Below, piece by piece: positions 18,559-27,305 of a DNA stretch of 64,000 nt. Where the stretch lies: positions 1-64,000 of the forward strand of contig NZ_BCWY01000031.1 of assembly GCF_001894825.1 (NCBI RefSeq), written 5' to 3'. Below the pieces are notes generated by a model. The model ran no database searches. It saw only the letters and a program-made list of their open reading frames with translations, and was not told where the DNA came from. The position numbers and the translations under genes are program-made. The DNA comes from Rhodococcus jostii NBRC 16295. Its GTDB lineage: Bacteria > Actinomycetota > Actinomycetes > Mycobacteriales > Mycobacteriaceae. Each line of letters opens with the position of its first letter. Position 1 is the stretch's first letter.

Positions 18559-18643
18559 GATCGATGCCGTCCCTTCTGTGAGTGAGTCACCACTACACCG
18601 CGGGAAGCTGGGAGAACATTGCGTGCACGCTGGAAGGTCGCTG

Positions 18644-20671
18644 TCAGCGTGGTTCGGGTCGCTCCTGGTAGCACTTGAATTCCAGAGCCAGGCGACCCCG
18701 CCCGTGCGTCATCGAGCGCAGGGCGACGGGGTAGTCGGTGATCTCGCTCGTCGGGACGGAGGCGATGACGGTGACCTCGCCGTCGCCCGCCGGTTCGGTG
18801 CCCTCGATCTGGCCGCGCCGTCGTCCGAGATCGGCCATCACGTCACCCTGCAGCGCCGAGGGCACCGTGACCTCGACGTGGTCGACGGGTTCGAGCACGA
18901 GAGTGCCGACCTTGTCGATGGCGGCGCGGAGGGCGAGCGCGCCCGCCATCCTGAAGCTGAAGTCGTCGGAGTCGACCGAGTGGTGCTTGCCGTCGAGGAC
19001 GGTGGCCCTCAGGTCGACGAGCGGAAACCCGTGCCGGCCTCCGCGTCCCATCGATTCGGCGATCCCCTTCCCGACCGCCGGAATGAGCGACTTGGGAATC
19101 ACACCACCACGGGTCGCGTCGACGAAGTCGTAGCCCTCGTCACGGGGGAGCGGCTCGAACCGGACCGTCGCCACCCCGAACTGGCCGTGCCCGCCGCTCT
19201 GCTTCTTGTGACGGCCCTCCGTCTCCACCGGACCGAGCAGTGTCTCGCGATACGCGATCTTGACCGGTTCGGTCTGGAGCGTGATGCCGTACCGGCGCTT
19301 CAACCGGGTCAGCGCCACCTGCACGTGCACGTCGCCGGCACCCCGGACCACCGTTTGGTGGGTTTCGCTGTCGCGGGACACTTCCAGCGTCGGGTCGTCG
19401 CTGACCAGTTCGGACAGGGCGGTCGCGAGTTTGTCCTCGTCGCCCGCGCTCTCGGCGGCCACCGCGATCCCGTACACGGGACGTCGGTGCTGGATCGGCG
19501 GCACCGACAGCGACGAGCCGACCGGCGCGAGCGTGTCACCCGTCGCGACGTCGGTGAGTTTGATGGCCCCGACGATGTCGCCCGCCTCTGCCGTGCCGAT
19601 CGCGGTGTGTTTGCTGCCGAGGACGCGAAGGAGATTGTGCAGACGCTCCTTAGCACCGGTGCGCTGGTTCACGAGGACGTCGTCGGCGTGCACGGTGCCG
19701 GACAGGATCTTCATCAACGCCACCTGCCCGACGTATTCGTCGGTCTGCGTCTTGAAGACATACGCCAGCGGATCGCCGGACGGATCACACCCCACCTCGG
19801 CGACCCCGTCACCGCGAACCTCGATTCCCGGCACCTCCGACGGGGCCGGCGCGATCCGGCACACGAAGTCGAGCAACCGGTCGACGGCGATCGCATCGAC
19901 GGCGGACCCGCACAGCACCGGCCACAGCGAGCCGGCGGCGAAACCGGCGCGGAGGGCGTGCTCGAGTTCGGCGACGGCGATGTCCTCCCCGTCGAGATAC
20001 TTCGAGAGCAGGTCGTCCTCGATCTCGACGACGTCCTCCACGAGGTGCTCGTGCTGTTCGTGCTCGCGGTCCGCGATGTCGGCGGGCAGTTCGTCGCTCG
20101 TGTTCGCCGACCCGCTGTCGTAGAGGATGACGTGTTCGGTGAGCAGATCGGCGACCCCTGTGAACGCCGACGCCTCGCCGACAGGCAGGTCGACCGGCTC
20201 GACCCCGGACCCGAAATGGTCGCGGATCCCGGACAGGACGACGTCGAACGACGCCCGCTCCTTGTCCATCTTGTTCACGAACAGGATGCGCGGGATGGAA
20301 CGCTCGCCGGCCGCCTGCCACAGCAACTCGTCGTTCACCTGCAGACCGCTGACTCCGTCGATCACGAACACGGCGACGTCGGCGACGCGGAGTGCGGTCG
20401 TCGCGTCGCCGACGAAATCGGCGTAACCCGGCGGGTCGAGGAGATTGATCCGGTAATCGCCCCACGAGAACGAGGCCAGGCCGAGCGCCAGCGACTGCGT
20501 GCGGTCGTGCTCTTCCGGCTGGGTGTCGAGCACGGTGTTGCCGCTCTCGACGCGGCCGGGCCGCGTGACGACACCGGCGCGGTACAGCATCGCCTCCGCG
20601 AGTGTGGTCTTCCCGTTGCCCTGATGTCCCACCAGGGCGATATTGCGGATCAGATCGGTCTCGGTCGTCAC
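18644..20671 (-). CDS. fusA2: Elongation factor G-like protein EF-G2
   Basis: A 675-residue translational GTPase with all five EF-G domains. G1 is VGHQGNGKTT, G3 is DPPGYADFVGD and G4 is NKMD. The domain II to V features are present, including SGGHGQFGVATVRFEP and a C-terminal domain ending in ALEFKCYQERPEPR. It differs from canonical EF-G in the switch regions and matches the FusA2 paralogue of mycobacteria, which has GTPase activity but no demonstrated translocase role. The GTG at 20671 is preferred because GGGGGAAG lies just upstream; a GTG at 20686 is also in frame. It is monocistronic here, away from any rpsL-rpsG-fusA-tuf cluster. Confidence 0.9.
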   Translation of the reverse strand: MTTETDLIRNIALVGHQGNGKTTLAEAMLYRAGVVTRPGRVESGNTVLDTQPEEHDRTQSLALGLASFSWGDYRINLLDPPGYADFVGDATTALRVADVAVFVIDGVSGLQVNDELLWQAAGERSIPRILFVNKMDKERASFDVVLSGIRDHFGSGVEPVDLPVGEASAFTGVADLLTEHVILYDSGSANTSDELPADIADREHEQHEHLVEDVVEIEDDLLSKYLDGEDIAVAELEHALRAGFAAGSLWPVLCGSAVDAIAVDRLLDFVCRIAPAPSEVPGIEVRGDGVAEVGCDPSGDPLAYVFKTQTDEYVGQVALMKILSGTVHADDVLVNQRTGAKERLHNLLRVLGSKHTAIGTAEAGDIVGAIKLTDVATGDTLAPVGSSLSVPPIQHRRPVYGIAVAAESAGDEDKLATALSELVSDDPTLEVSRDSETHQTVVRGAGDVHVQVALTRLKRRYGITLQTEPVKIAYRETLLGPVETEGRHKKQSGGHGQFGVATVRFEPLPRDEGYDFVDATRGGVIPKSLIPAVGKGIAESMGRGGRHGFPLVDLRATVLDGKHHSVDSDDFSFRMAGALALRAAIDKVGTLVLEPVDHVEVTVPSALQGDVMADLGRRRGQIEGTEPAGDGEVTVIASVPTSEITDYPVALRSMTHGRGRLALEFKCYQERPEPR

Positions 20672-20787
20672 GGCTTCCCCCACCACAGCACTGTCGTATG
20701 GGTCGTCCCCGACGATACCGCGCGCGCGACCGGCGGTGAGGCGTTATCTTCTGTGCGCAGACCCCCGAGACCCGAACGGAGACCGAC

Positions 20788-21255
20788 ATGGCAGCGGACG
20801 AGTTCCTCGTCGAACGTTCCACCGTCATCGATGCGAGCCCCGAGGTCGTTCAGCCATTGCTCGACAACTTCCGGCAGTGGCAGTCGTGGTCGCCGTGGGA
20901 AGACGTCGATCCGAACCTGAAGCGCACGTACACCGGCCCGGAGTCGGGCGTCGGCGCCGCCTACGCCTGGGAGGGCAACCGCAAGGCGGGCGCGGGATCG
21001 ATGGTGATCACCGAGTCGGTGCCCGGCTCGAAGGTCGTGCTGGACCTGAAGTTCCTCAAACCGTTCAAGGCGGACAACGTCACGACGTTCCTCCTCGAGC
21101 CGAACAGCGCCGGGACCACCGTCCGCTGGCAGATGACCGGCAAGACCAACCGGTTCTTCAAGATCCTCGGCGCCGTCTTTCCGATGGACAAGATGGTGGG
21201 CAAGGACTTCGAGAAGGGCCTCGCACAGCTGAAGGCTGAGGCGGAGGAGCGTTAG
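20788..21255 (+). CDS. SRPBCC/START-like family protein
   Basis: A 155-residue single-domain protein of the SRPBCC (polyketide cyclase/START) fold. The pattern FLVERSTVIDASPEVVQPLLDN, then WQSWSPWEDVDPNLKRTYTG and GKTNRFFKILGAVFPMDKMVGKDFEKGL is typical. These proteins bind hydrophobic ligands in a deep cavity; no catalytic residues can be assigned. CGGAGA upstream of the ATG acts as the ribosome binding site and TATCTT at 20746 could be the -10. It is divergent from fusA2 and its stop overlaps the PhoD-type gene by four bases on the other strand. Confidence 0.85.
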   Translation: MAADEFLVERSTVIDASPEVVQPLLDNFRQWQSWSPWEDVDPNLKRTYTGPESGVGAAYAWEGNRKAGAGSMVITESVPGSKVVLDLKFLKPFKADNVTTFLLEPNSAGTTVRWQMTGKTNRFFKILGAVFPMDKMVGKDFEKGLAQLKAEAEER

Positions 21256-22907
21256 CGGTCCTGCCCGGTCGTCAATTCGAGATCGGTCATGGTCCTGAAT
21301 CGCGGTGTGCCGTCGCCGCCGTCGGTGGCCTGTTCCATCACGAGGCGGGCGGCCCGCCCCTTCAGGTGGAGCGTCGCCACCTGATCGCCGAAGAACGGTC
21401 CGGCGAGCTTGGACCAGTCGATCGGGACGGGCGGCACCCGCGACACCCGGCCGAGGATGAAACGCACCGTCTTCTCGGTGGCGCGACGCCACGAGATCCG
21501 GAACGTCACTTTCATCGCAGCCGGAACGTAGTTGTGCAGGGGAGAGCACGTCAGCTGATAGACGAGTGACTGCACCGGCTCGGAGTAGTGCGCCTGCGCG
21601 GCGTACGCGTGGTGGACGTCGCCGGACAGCACCGAGATGGTGGACGGCGCCCGGCCGCCGGGACCCGATCTATGTCCCCGTCCGACCTCGGCGAATAGGC
21701 GGGCGAGGCGGTCGAACGAATCGCGAAACGCCGCCCAGTGCTCCAGGTCTGCGCCCCGCCGGATCTTCTCGGCCCAGGCTGCGACGCGTGGGCCACGCGA
21801 TCCGCCGGCGAGGCGTTCGTTCCAGGATTCCAGGTCGTGCAGGGCGCGGGGCAGCAGCCACGGCAGCGACGTTCCGACGAGCAGATGGTCGTAGTCGCCC
21901 TCGGTCTGATTCTCGATCCATGAGAATTCGAGGTCGGACACCATTTCGCGGCGACCTCCGGCGAGGACGCGACCGCACCGCGAGTCGATGACGAGGAGTC
22001 TCGCGACCCCGAGGTCCCGGCGGTACGACCATTGCGTGCCCTTGGCCCCGTCCGCTTCCTCGTCGGCGGCGGACGCGAACTCGCGGAGCATCGGCTCGAC
22101 GTCTCCGCCGTCCTTCCGAACCCGTTGATACAGTTCGTTTTCGGCCAGGTCGCTCGGCGCAAGATTCCCGAGGTGCTGATAGACCCAGTACGAGGACAGT
22201 GCGCCCACGATGCGTTCCTCCCACCAGGACGTGGCCTCGAGTTCGTCGCGCCAGGACTCGGACGTGTTCCAGTCGTCTCGCACGTCGTGGTCGTCGAAGA
22301 TCATCGACGTGGGCACCGTGGACATCAGCCAGCGCACCTGAGGGTCCGACCACGACTCGGCGTAGAGCCAGGTGTACTCCTCGAAATTCCGCACCTGCGG
22401 TCCCGGTGGCTCCTTCACGTCGTGGATCTCGGCGACGCGAGCCTCCGTCTCCGGGGAGAGTTCGTCGGCGTACACCTGATCGCCGAGCAGCAGCAGGGCG
22501 TCCGGCCACTGCTCGGGCGACTGTTCGGCCATCCGCACCGCGTACGCGTCCAGGGCGTCGGCGCCGAGATGCCGGTTGTCCTCCGTCGTGGACATCGTCG
22601 CGAACCGGCACGACCCGAACACCAGCGTGAGCGTGTCATCGTCCTGGTCGAGGGTGCGGATCCGGGACGGAACCGCATTCGGCAACGGCCACACCGGGCG
22701 GCCGTCGAGGGTCACCTCGTACGGAGTGCTCGATCCGGGCTCCAGGCCGTCCACGACGACGAGCGCATAGTGGTGGCCCGACACGTTCCACGTACGTTCC
22801 TCGTGGCCGAGAACCCTGACGATGCACGCCTCGGACGTCTCGACCCAGAGAGTCGCATCGCGCGTGCCGACGTGTCTCAGCAGTGGCCCCAGAATCAGCT
22901 CCGCCAC
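21252..22907 (-). CDS. PhoD-type alkaline phosphatase/phosphodiesterase
   Basis: A 551-residue protein with an N-terminal fibronectin-like region (residues 1-90) and a metallophosphatase core. Metal-binding motifs are visible: FGSCRFA, LLLGDQVYADE, FDDHDVRDDWN and LSGDVHHAYAA. Classical PhoD is secreted by Tat, but this protein starts MAELILGPLLRHVGTRDATL without a signal peptide, so a cytoplasmic member of the DUF7800/PhoD-like group is more likely. The substrate is presumably a phosphodiester or phosphomonoester. It is convergent with the SRPBCC gene. Confidence 0.88.
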   Translation of the reverse strand: MAELILGPLLRHVGTRDATLWVETSEACIVRVLGHEERTWNVSGHHYALVVVDGLEPGSSTPYEVTLDGRPVWPLPNAVPSRIRTLDQDDDTLTLVFGSCRFATMSTTEDNRHLGADALDAYAVRMAEQSPEQWPDALLLLGDQVYADELSPETEARVAEIHDVKEPPGPQVRNFEEYTWLYAESWSDPQVRWLMSTVPTSMIFDDHDVRDDWNTSESWRDELEATSWWEERIVGALSSYWVYQHLGNLAPSDLAENELYQRVRKDGGDVEPMLREFASAADEEADGAKGTQWSYRRDLGVARLLVIDSRCGRVLAGGRREMVSDLEFSWIENQTEGDYDHLLVGTSLPWLLPRALHDLESWNERLAGGSRGPRVAAWAEKIRRGADLEHWAAFRDSFDRLARLFAEVGRGHRSGPGGRAPSTISVLSGDVHHAYAAQAHYSEPVQSLVYQLTCSPLHNYVPAAMKVTFRISWRRATEKTVRFILGRVSRVPPVPIDWSKLAGPFFGDQVATLHLKGRAARLVMEQATDGGDGTPRFRTMTDLELTTGQDR

Positions 22908-23037
22908 GACGTCACCCTGCCGGAATATTCACGCGTGACAGATACATACGATCAGCCTACGGATCCCTGCGCGACGGCGAGGAGGCTTCTGCGCGAGGAA
23001 AGATAATCAAGTCTGCGACCTCGGTATCGTGATCGGC

Positions 23038-23237
23038 ATGGCCCTGATATTGCGACTGACGAGCAGGAGTGTGCGCTCACGTTCCTCGCCGAGGCGCAGG
23101 GTGTCGGCAAGCGTGAGGCTGCGGTGCGCGCGATCATCGAAGCTGCGGCACCGCATATCCATGATGAACGCGTGCGAGCGCTCGCACGGCACGGCCGCGA
23201 CCGGTATGCAACCTTGCTGGACCGCCTTGCGAGGTGA
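23038..23237 (+). pseudogene. Decayed ribbon-helix-helix (CopG-like) antitoxin-type gene
   Basis: The frame starting at ATG 23038 gives MALILRLT, a typical beginning for actinobacterial ribbon-helix-helix proteins. The continuation is found in another frame: DEQECALTFLAEAQGVGKRE, then AAVRAIIEAA and a C-terminal RHGRDRYATLLDRLAR, ending with TGA at 23235. The two halves join at about 23060 if about four bases were lost (ACNG before GACGAG). Homologous genes often precede a Doc/Fic toxin. Here the TGA overlaps a GTG that begins VTVCLTV, but the frame then stops after about 25 codons, so no toxin remains. I read it as a relic of an antitoxin-toxin pair. Confidence 0.6.
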
Positions 23238-23325
23238 CGGTGTGCTTGACGGTGTCCGAGTGCCCTCGCTCCCGAAGATGCTTGTCGGACAGTATGTGTC
23301 GGCGGGTGCCGGTAGTCTCCCGCGC

Positions 23326-23538
23326 ATGGCTGAAGCAGTGAAGGGTCCCGCGTCCTATTTCCCGTCGATAGAGGAGAAGTACGGTCGGCCGATCAGTGAG
23401 TGGCAGACGCTCATCCGTTCGTCCGAGCTGACCAAGCACATGGAGTTGGTGAGCTGGCTGAAGTCGGAGCACGGCTTCGGTCACGGTCATGCCAACGCGC
23501 TGGTGGCGCACACGCTGAAGGAAGACGCCGCCGGCTGA
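23326..23538 (+). CDS. DUF4287 domain protein
   Basis: A 70-residue protein that matches the DUF4287 family: SYFPSIEEKYGRPISEWQTL, then MELVSWLKSEHGFGHGHANA and LVAHTLK at the end. The family is small, cytoplasmic and of unknown function, sometimes fused to a DUF5655 transport-like domain. The ATG at 23326 is chosen over the long upstream open frame because the homology begins here, and the upstream frame is explained by the decayed gene at 23038-23237. It ends 9 bp before the convergent SDR gene. Confidence 0.85.
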   Translation: MAEAVKGPASYFPSIEEKYGRPISEWQTLIRSSELTKHMELVSWLKSEHGFGHGHANALVAHTLKEDAAG

Positions 23539-23547
23539 CGGCGGGCG

Positions 23548-24507
23548 TCACCGGATGCCGCCCGCCGGCCGGGGAGTCGTCGCGGCAAGCGTGGTTCCGG
23601 CAAGCGTGGTTCCGGTGAGTGTCTCGGCGACGGTCCAGAGTGATGCCGCCAGATCGACCCCGCGAGACGTGCGGGGCGGTTCGACCTTCTTCGTGGGTCC
23701 GACGAGTCCGAACTTTCCACCCGGTCCGTAGTACCCGCCCTGCACGGCGTCGGGGCTCGCAGCCGCGAACAGCAGAGGCTCCGTGCCCTGCGTCACGTCC
23801 TGGGAGGGGAGCAGGGTGCGATCGCCGAGAAGACGGCGGCGTGGCTTCTCGCGACCGAGGTTGGCGCCGGACGTCTGGAGGTTGGTGCGGGTGTAGCCGG
23901 GATGCGCGTAGGTGCTGAGCAGATTCCATCGCTGGTCGGCGGCGACCGCGGCGAGGTGCTGCGCCATCAGCATGTCCGCGAGTTTCGACTGCGCGTAGGC
24001 CCGGAAGGGGCTGTAGTTCCCGGTTGACTGCAGGTCCTTGAAGTTGATGCGCCCGAAGTTGGCGGTGCCGCTCGACATGGTGGCGACACGGGGAGCGCCG
24101 GAGTTCAGCAGCACCGGCAGAAGGAGGTTGGTCAGTGCGAACGGTCCGAGGAAGTTGCTTCCGAATTGCAACTCGAATCCGTCGGGCGTCTCGAACCGCT
24201 TCGGGGGTGCCATCACGCCGGCGTTGTTGATCAGGGTGTCGATCGGCCGCCCGTCCGCAATGAGGCCGTCGACGAACGAGTGGATCGAGGACAGGTCGGC
24301 GAGGTCGATGCGCCGGACCTCGAGTTCGGCGCCGGGCACCTCCCGCAGGATCTCGGCGCGCGCCACCCCGCCCTTCTCCGGGGTGCGGACGGCCATCACG
24401 ACGTGTGCGCCTGCCGCGGCGAGGCGTTTCGTCGCTTCCTTGCCGGTTCCGCTGTTGGCGCCGGTGACGACGACACGGCGGCCGGACTGGTCGGGAACTT
24501 TGTACAT
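23548..24507 (-). CDS. Short-chain dehydrogenase/reductase
   Basis: A 319-residue Rossmann-fold oxidoreductase. The cofactor motif TGANSGTGK (residues 15-23), NNAGVM, the catalytic serine in MSSGT and the YAQSK (YxxxK) pair are all present, so it should be active. The AVRTPEKG stretch after the second strand, with Arg, suggests NADP. The substrate is unknown; the fold resembles retinol dehydrogenase-like and light-dependent protochlorophyllide reductase-like SDRs. It is divergently paired with a TetR gene and has an operator 21 bp before its ATG. Its C-terminus carries a short repeated segment (LTGTTLAGTTLAATT) made by a 15-bp duplication. Confidence 0.9.
   Translation of the reverse strand: MYKVPDQSGRRVVVTGANSGTGKEATKRLAAAGAHVVMAVRTPEKGGVARAEILREVPGAELEVRRIDLADLSSIHSFVDGLIADGRPIDTLINNAGVMAPPKRFETPDGFELQFGSNFLGPFALTNLLLPVLLNSGAPRVATMSSGTANFGRINFKDLQSTGNYSPFRAYAQSKLADMLMAQHLAAVAADQRWNLLSTYAHPGYTRTNLQTSGANLGREKPRRRLLGDRTLLPSQDVTQGTEPLLFAAASPDAVQGGYYGPGGKFGLVGPTKKVEPPRTSRGVDLAASLWTVAETLTGTTLAGTTLAATTPRPAGGIR
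23583..23612. repeat. 15-bp tandem duplication in the SDR gene 3' end
   Basis: The unit CGGCAAGCGTGGTTC occurs twice in direct succession, followed by a partial third copy (CGGTGAGTG). It keeps the reading frame and produces a repeated Leu-Ala/Gly-Gly-Thr-Thr motif in the C-terminal tail of the SDR. Confidence 0.9.
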
Positions 24508-24527
24508 TGTCGGCTCCTGAGAGTAGT

Positions 24528-24579
24528 AATAGACCGGTGGTCTGTTCCGCTTCCGAGATTAACAGACCGTCGGTCTATT
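24528..24579. promoter_or_regulatory. Paired TetR operators between SDR and tetR
   Basis: Two 19-bp boxes face each other: AATAGACCGGTGGTCTGTT at 24528-24546 and AACAGACCGTCGGTCTATT at 24561-24579. The reverse complement of the second matches the first at 17 of 19 positions. Each is an inverted repeat of AGACC/GGTCT. Their centres are 33 bp apart, three helical turns. One sits before each divergent gene, as expected for a TetR-family repressor controlling itself and the SDR. Confidence 0.85.
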
Positions 24580-24602
24580 GCAAGGGTGAGGAGAGAATTC
24601 GC

Positions 24603-25295
24603 ATGTCAGAGGCACCGAAGGCGTTTCGACGCGCGCACAGCGACGAGCAACGCGCGCAGCGACGGGAAGCCATCCTCGACGTCGCACGGGCCATGCTCGA
24701 CGAGATGCGCGTCGCCTCGCTCAGCCTCAACGAGCTGTCCCGCCGGGTCGGGCTGGCGAAGTCCAACGTGCTGCGCTACTTCGAATCCCGCGAGGCTGTG
24801 CTGCTGGAACTGCTCGACCGTGAGACCCGGGAATGGCTGGGCGACCTCGAGGAGGCGCTCGGGAACCCACCGGCCGGCACCGCGGCCGGCACGGAACTCG
24901 TTGCCGCCAGGATCGCGAAGACCGTCGCCGCGCGTCCCGCGTTCTGCGATCTCTGCGGTTCCGCCGCCGGGGTGCTCGAACACAACGTCTCCGCCGACGT
25001 CGCGGCGGAATACAAACACGCGGCGATCGCGAACAGTGTGCGGCTGGCGGAACTCGTCGGACCTTTCGTCGGGGGACTGTCCGCGTCGGGCGCGCCGTTG
25101 TTCGTCGGGACGGTGAACGTCCTCGTCGGCGGGGTGTGGGCGGCGTCGCAACCCTCGCCCGGAATGGCGGCGGCCTACGCCGCCGACCCGGAACTGGCCG
25201 CGATGAAACTGAACTTCGAGACCGCGGTCCGGGAGATGATCGCGACCGTTCTCGCCGGCCTCGCGCACCGGGATCCGGACCTGTCGCCGCAATGA
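24603..25295 (+). CDS. TetR-family transcriptional repressor
   Basis: A 230-residue regulator. The N-terminal helix-turn-helix is seen in RREAILDVARAMLDEMRVAS, then LSLNELSRRVGLAKSNVLRYFESREAV in two steps, which is the TetR DNA-binding pattern. The C-terminal ligand domain (about residues 75-220) contains CDLCGSAAGVLEHNVSADVA, related to the TetR group that ends in a DUF-type helical bundle. The ATG at 24603 has GAGGAGAG upstream. It is divergent from the SDR gene and both have matching operators, so derepression by an SDR substrate is the simplest model. Confidence 0.9.
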   Translation: MSEAPKAFRRAHSDEQRAQRREAILDVARAMLDEMRVASLSLNELSRRVGLAKSNVLRYFESREAVLLELLDRETREWLGDLEEALGNPPAGTAAGTELVAARIAKTVAARPAFCDLCGSAAGVLEHNVSADVAAEYKHAAIANSVRLAELVGPFVGGLSASGAPLFVGTVNVLVGGVWAASQPSPGMAAAYAADPELAAMKLNFETAVREMIATVLAGLAHRDPDLSPQ

Positions 25296-25371
25296 ATCCG
25301 GTCTGCGGCCGCGGGCTATCATTCCGACGACGAATCTGGTGTCGAGGGTTCTGCTGTCGAAGGGAATCGAA

Positions 25372-27300
25372 ATGAGCACGAATATCGAACAACTGGAGTT
25401 CCAGGCGGAGACCCGCCAGCTCCTGGACCTCATGATCCACTCGGTGTACTCCAGCAAGGACTCGTTCCTGCGGGAGCTCATCTCCAACGCCTCGGACGCG
25501 CTGGACAAGTTGCGGCTCGAAGCGTTCCGCAACAAGGACCTCGACGTCGACACGTCGGATCTGCACATCGAGATCGAGGTCGACGCGGACAACCGCACAC
25601 TCACCATCCGTGACAACGGCATCGGCATGTCGCACGAGGAGGTCGTCGACCTGATCGGCACGCTGGCCAAGTCCGGCACCGCGGATCTGCGCCGCAAACT
25701 GCGCGAAGCGAAGGACGCCGCCGCATCCGAGGAACTGATCGGACAGTTCGGAATCGGCTTCTACTCGACGTTCATGGTCGCCGACAAGGTGACCCTGCTG
25801 ACGCGCAAGGCCGGCGAGAGCGGGGCCACGCGCTGGGAGTCGAGCGGCGAGGCGACGTACACGATCGAAGCGGTCGAGGACGCGCCGCAGGGCAGTTCCG
25901 TCACGCTGCACCTCAAGCCCGAGGACGCCGAAGATCACCTCCACGACTACACGTCGGAACGGAAGATCAGGGAACTCGTCAAGCGCTATTCCGACTTCAT
26001 CGCGTGGCCGATCCGGATGGACGTCGAACGCAGAGTCCCCGCGGAGGGCGAGGGCGAGGACGAGGTCACGACGACGTCCGAGACGATCAACTCGATGAAG
26101 GCGCTGTGGGCGCGCTCGAAGGACGATGTCTCCGAGGACGAGTACAAGGAGTTCTACAAGCACATCGCCCACGCCTGGGACGAGCCGCTCGAGGTCATCC
26201 CGATGAAGGCGGAGGGCACGTTCGAGTTCCAGGCCCTGCTGTTCATCCCCTCGCATGCGCCGTTCGACCTGTTCATGCGGGACGGCAAGACGGGTGTGCA
26301 GCTCTACGTCAAGCGCGTCTTCATCATGGACGACTGCGACCAGCTGATGCCGGAATACCTCCGCTTCGTCAAGGGCGTGGTGGACGCACAGGACCTCTCC
26401 CTCAACGTGTCGCGGGAGATCCTCCAGCAGGACCGGCAGATCCGCGCCATCCGGCGCAGGCTCACGAAAAAGGTCCTCACCACGATCAAGGACCTGAAGG
26501 CGGAGCGGCCCGACGACTACCGCACGTTCTGGGCGGAGTTCGGCCGCGCGGTCAAGGAAGGCCTGATGTCGGACACCGACAATCGGGATGCGCTGCTGGG
26601 TATCTCGTCGTTCGCGTCGACGCACAGCGAGGAGGAACCGACCTCGCTCGAAGAGTACGTGGCACGGATGAAGGACGGCCAGGAGCAGATCTTCTACGCC
26701 ACCGGCGACTCCCGGCAGCTGCTGGAGAGCTCGCCGCACATGGAGGCCTTCCGCGCGAAGGGCTTCGAGGTGCTGTTGCTGACGGACCCGGTCGACGAGA
26801 TGTGGGTCGGTGCCGTTCCGGAGTTCGACGGGAAGTCGTTCCAGTCGATCGCCAAGGGCGAGGTCGACCTCGACACCGAGGAAGACAAGAAGGCGCACGA
26901 GTCGGAGCGGGAGGAGCAGGAGAAGGACTTCGCAGGCCTGCTCTCCTGGATGGCCGACGCGTTGAGCGAGCAGGTCAAGGAGGTTCGGCTCTCCACCCGG
27001 CTGACCACGTCACCGGCCTGCATCGTCGGCGACGCCTTCAGCATGTCGCCGGCGCTCGAGCGGATGTACCGCGCGTCGGGGCAGCCCGTCCCCACCACGA
27101 AGCGGATTCTCGAGCTGAACCCGACCCACCCGCTCGTCTCCGGGCTGCGGGACGCTCATGGCGAACGCGACGAGGATCCGGCGCTGGGGGAGACCGCGGA
27201 ACTTCTGTACGGCATGGCGTTGCTGGCCGAGGGCGGCGAACTCGACGATCCCGCCCGGTTCACCACGATGCTCGCCAACCGCCTCGCCAGGACGGTGTAG
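25372..27300 (+). CDS. htpG: Molecular chaperone HtpG (Hsp90)
   Basis: A 642-residue Hsp90. The GHKL ATPase domain has the motifs SNASDALDKLR, DNGIGMSHEE and GQFGIGFYSTFM. The middle domain carries LSLNVSREILQQDR, with the catalytic Arg, and the C-terminal dimerisation domain follows. The linker between N and middle domains is short and acidic (AEGEGEDEVTTT), as in other bacterial forms. The ATG at 25372 has GAAGGGA upstream; an in-frame upstream start at 25339 has no support. HtpG helps fold and stabilise client proteins during heat and oxidative stress. No HrcA CIRCE element is visible in the 76 bp upstream. Confidence 0.96.
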   Translation: MSTNIEQLEFQAETRQLLDLMIHSVYSSKDSFLRELISNASDALDKLRLEAFRNKDLDVDTSDLHIEIEVDADNRTLTIRDNGIGMSHEEVVDLIGTLAKSGTADLRRKLREAKDAAASEELIGQFGIGFYSTFMVADKVTLLTRKAGESGATRWESSGEATYTIEAVEDAPQGSSVTLHLKPEDAEDHLHDYTSERKIRELVKRYSDFIAWPIRMDVERRVPAEGEGEDEVTTTSETINSMKALWARSKDDVSEDEYKEFYKHIAHAWDEPLEVIPMKAEGTFEFQALLFIPSHAPFDLFMRDGKTGVQLYVKRVFIMDDCDQLMPEYLRFVKGVVDAQDLSLNVSREILQQDRQIRAIRRRLTKKVLTTIKDLKAERPDDYRTFWAEFGRAVKEGLMSDTDNRDALLGISSFASTHSEEEPTSLEEYVARMKDGQEQIFYATGDSRQLLESSPHMEAFRAKGFEVLLLTDPVDEMWVGAVPEFDGKSFQSIAKGEVDLDTEEDKKAHESEREEQEKDFAGLLSWMADALSEQVKEVRLSTRLTTSPACIVGDAFSMSPALERMYRASGQPVPTTKRILELNPTHPLVSGLRDAHGERDEDPALGETAELLYGMALLAEGGELDDPARFTTMLANRLARTV

Positions 27301-27305
27301 AACCC

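Noticed and set aside
17981-20920. 979-codon plus-strand open frame opposite fusA2
   Set aside because: It is antisense to an intact EF-G2 gene, has Arg/Asp/Val-rich low-complexity translation and no recognisable domain; such frames are expected in GC-rich DNA.
23235-23313. Possible Doc-type toxin after the decayed antitoxin
   Set aside because: Only about seven N-terminal residues resemble the family and the frame then stops; too little to call a gene.
24727-26898. 723-codon minus-strand frame opposite tetR and htpG
   Set aside because: It mirrors the htpG frame and contains no conserved motif.
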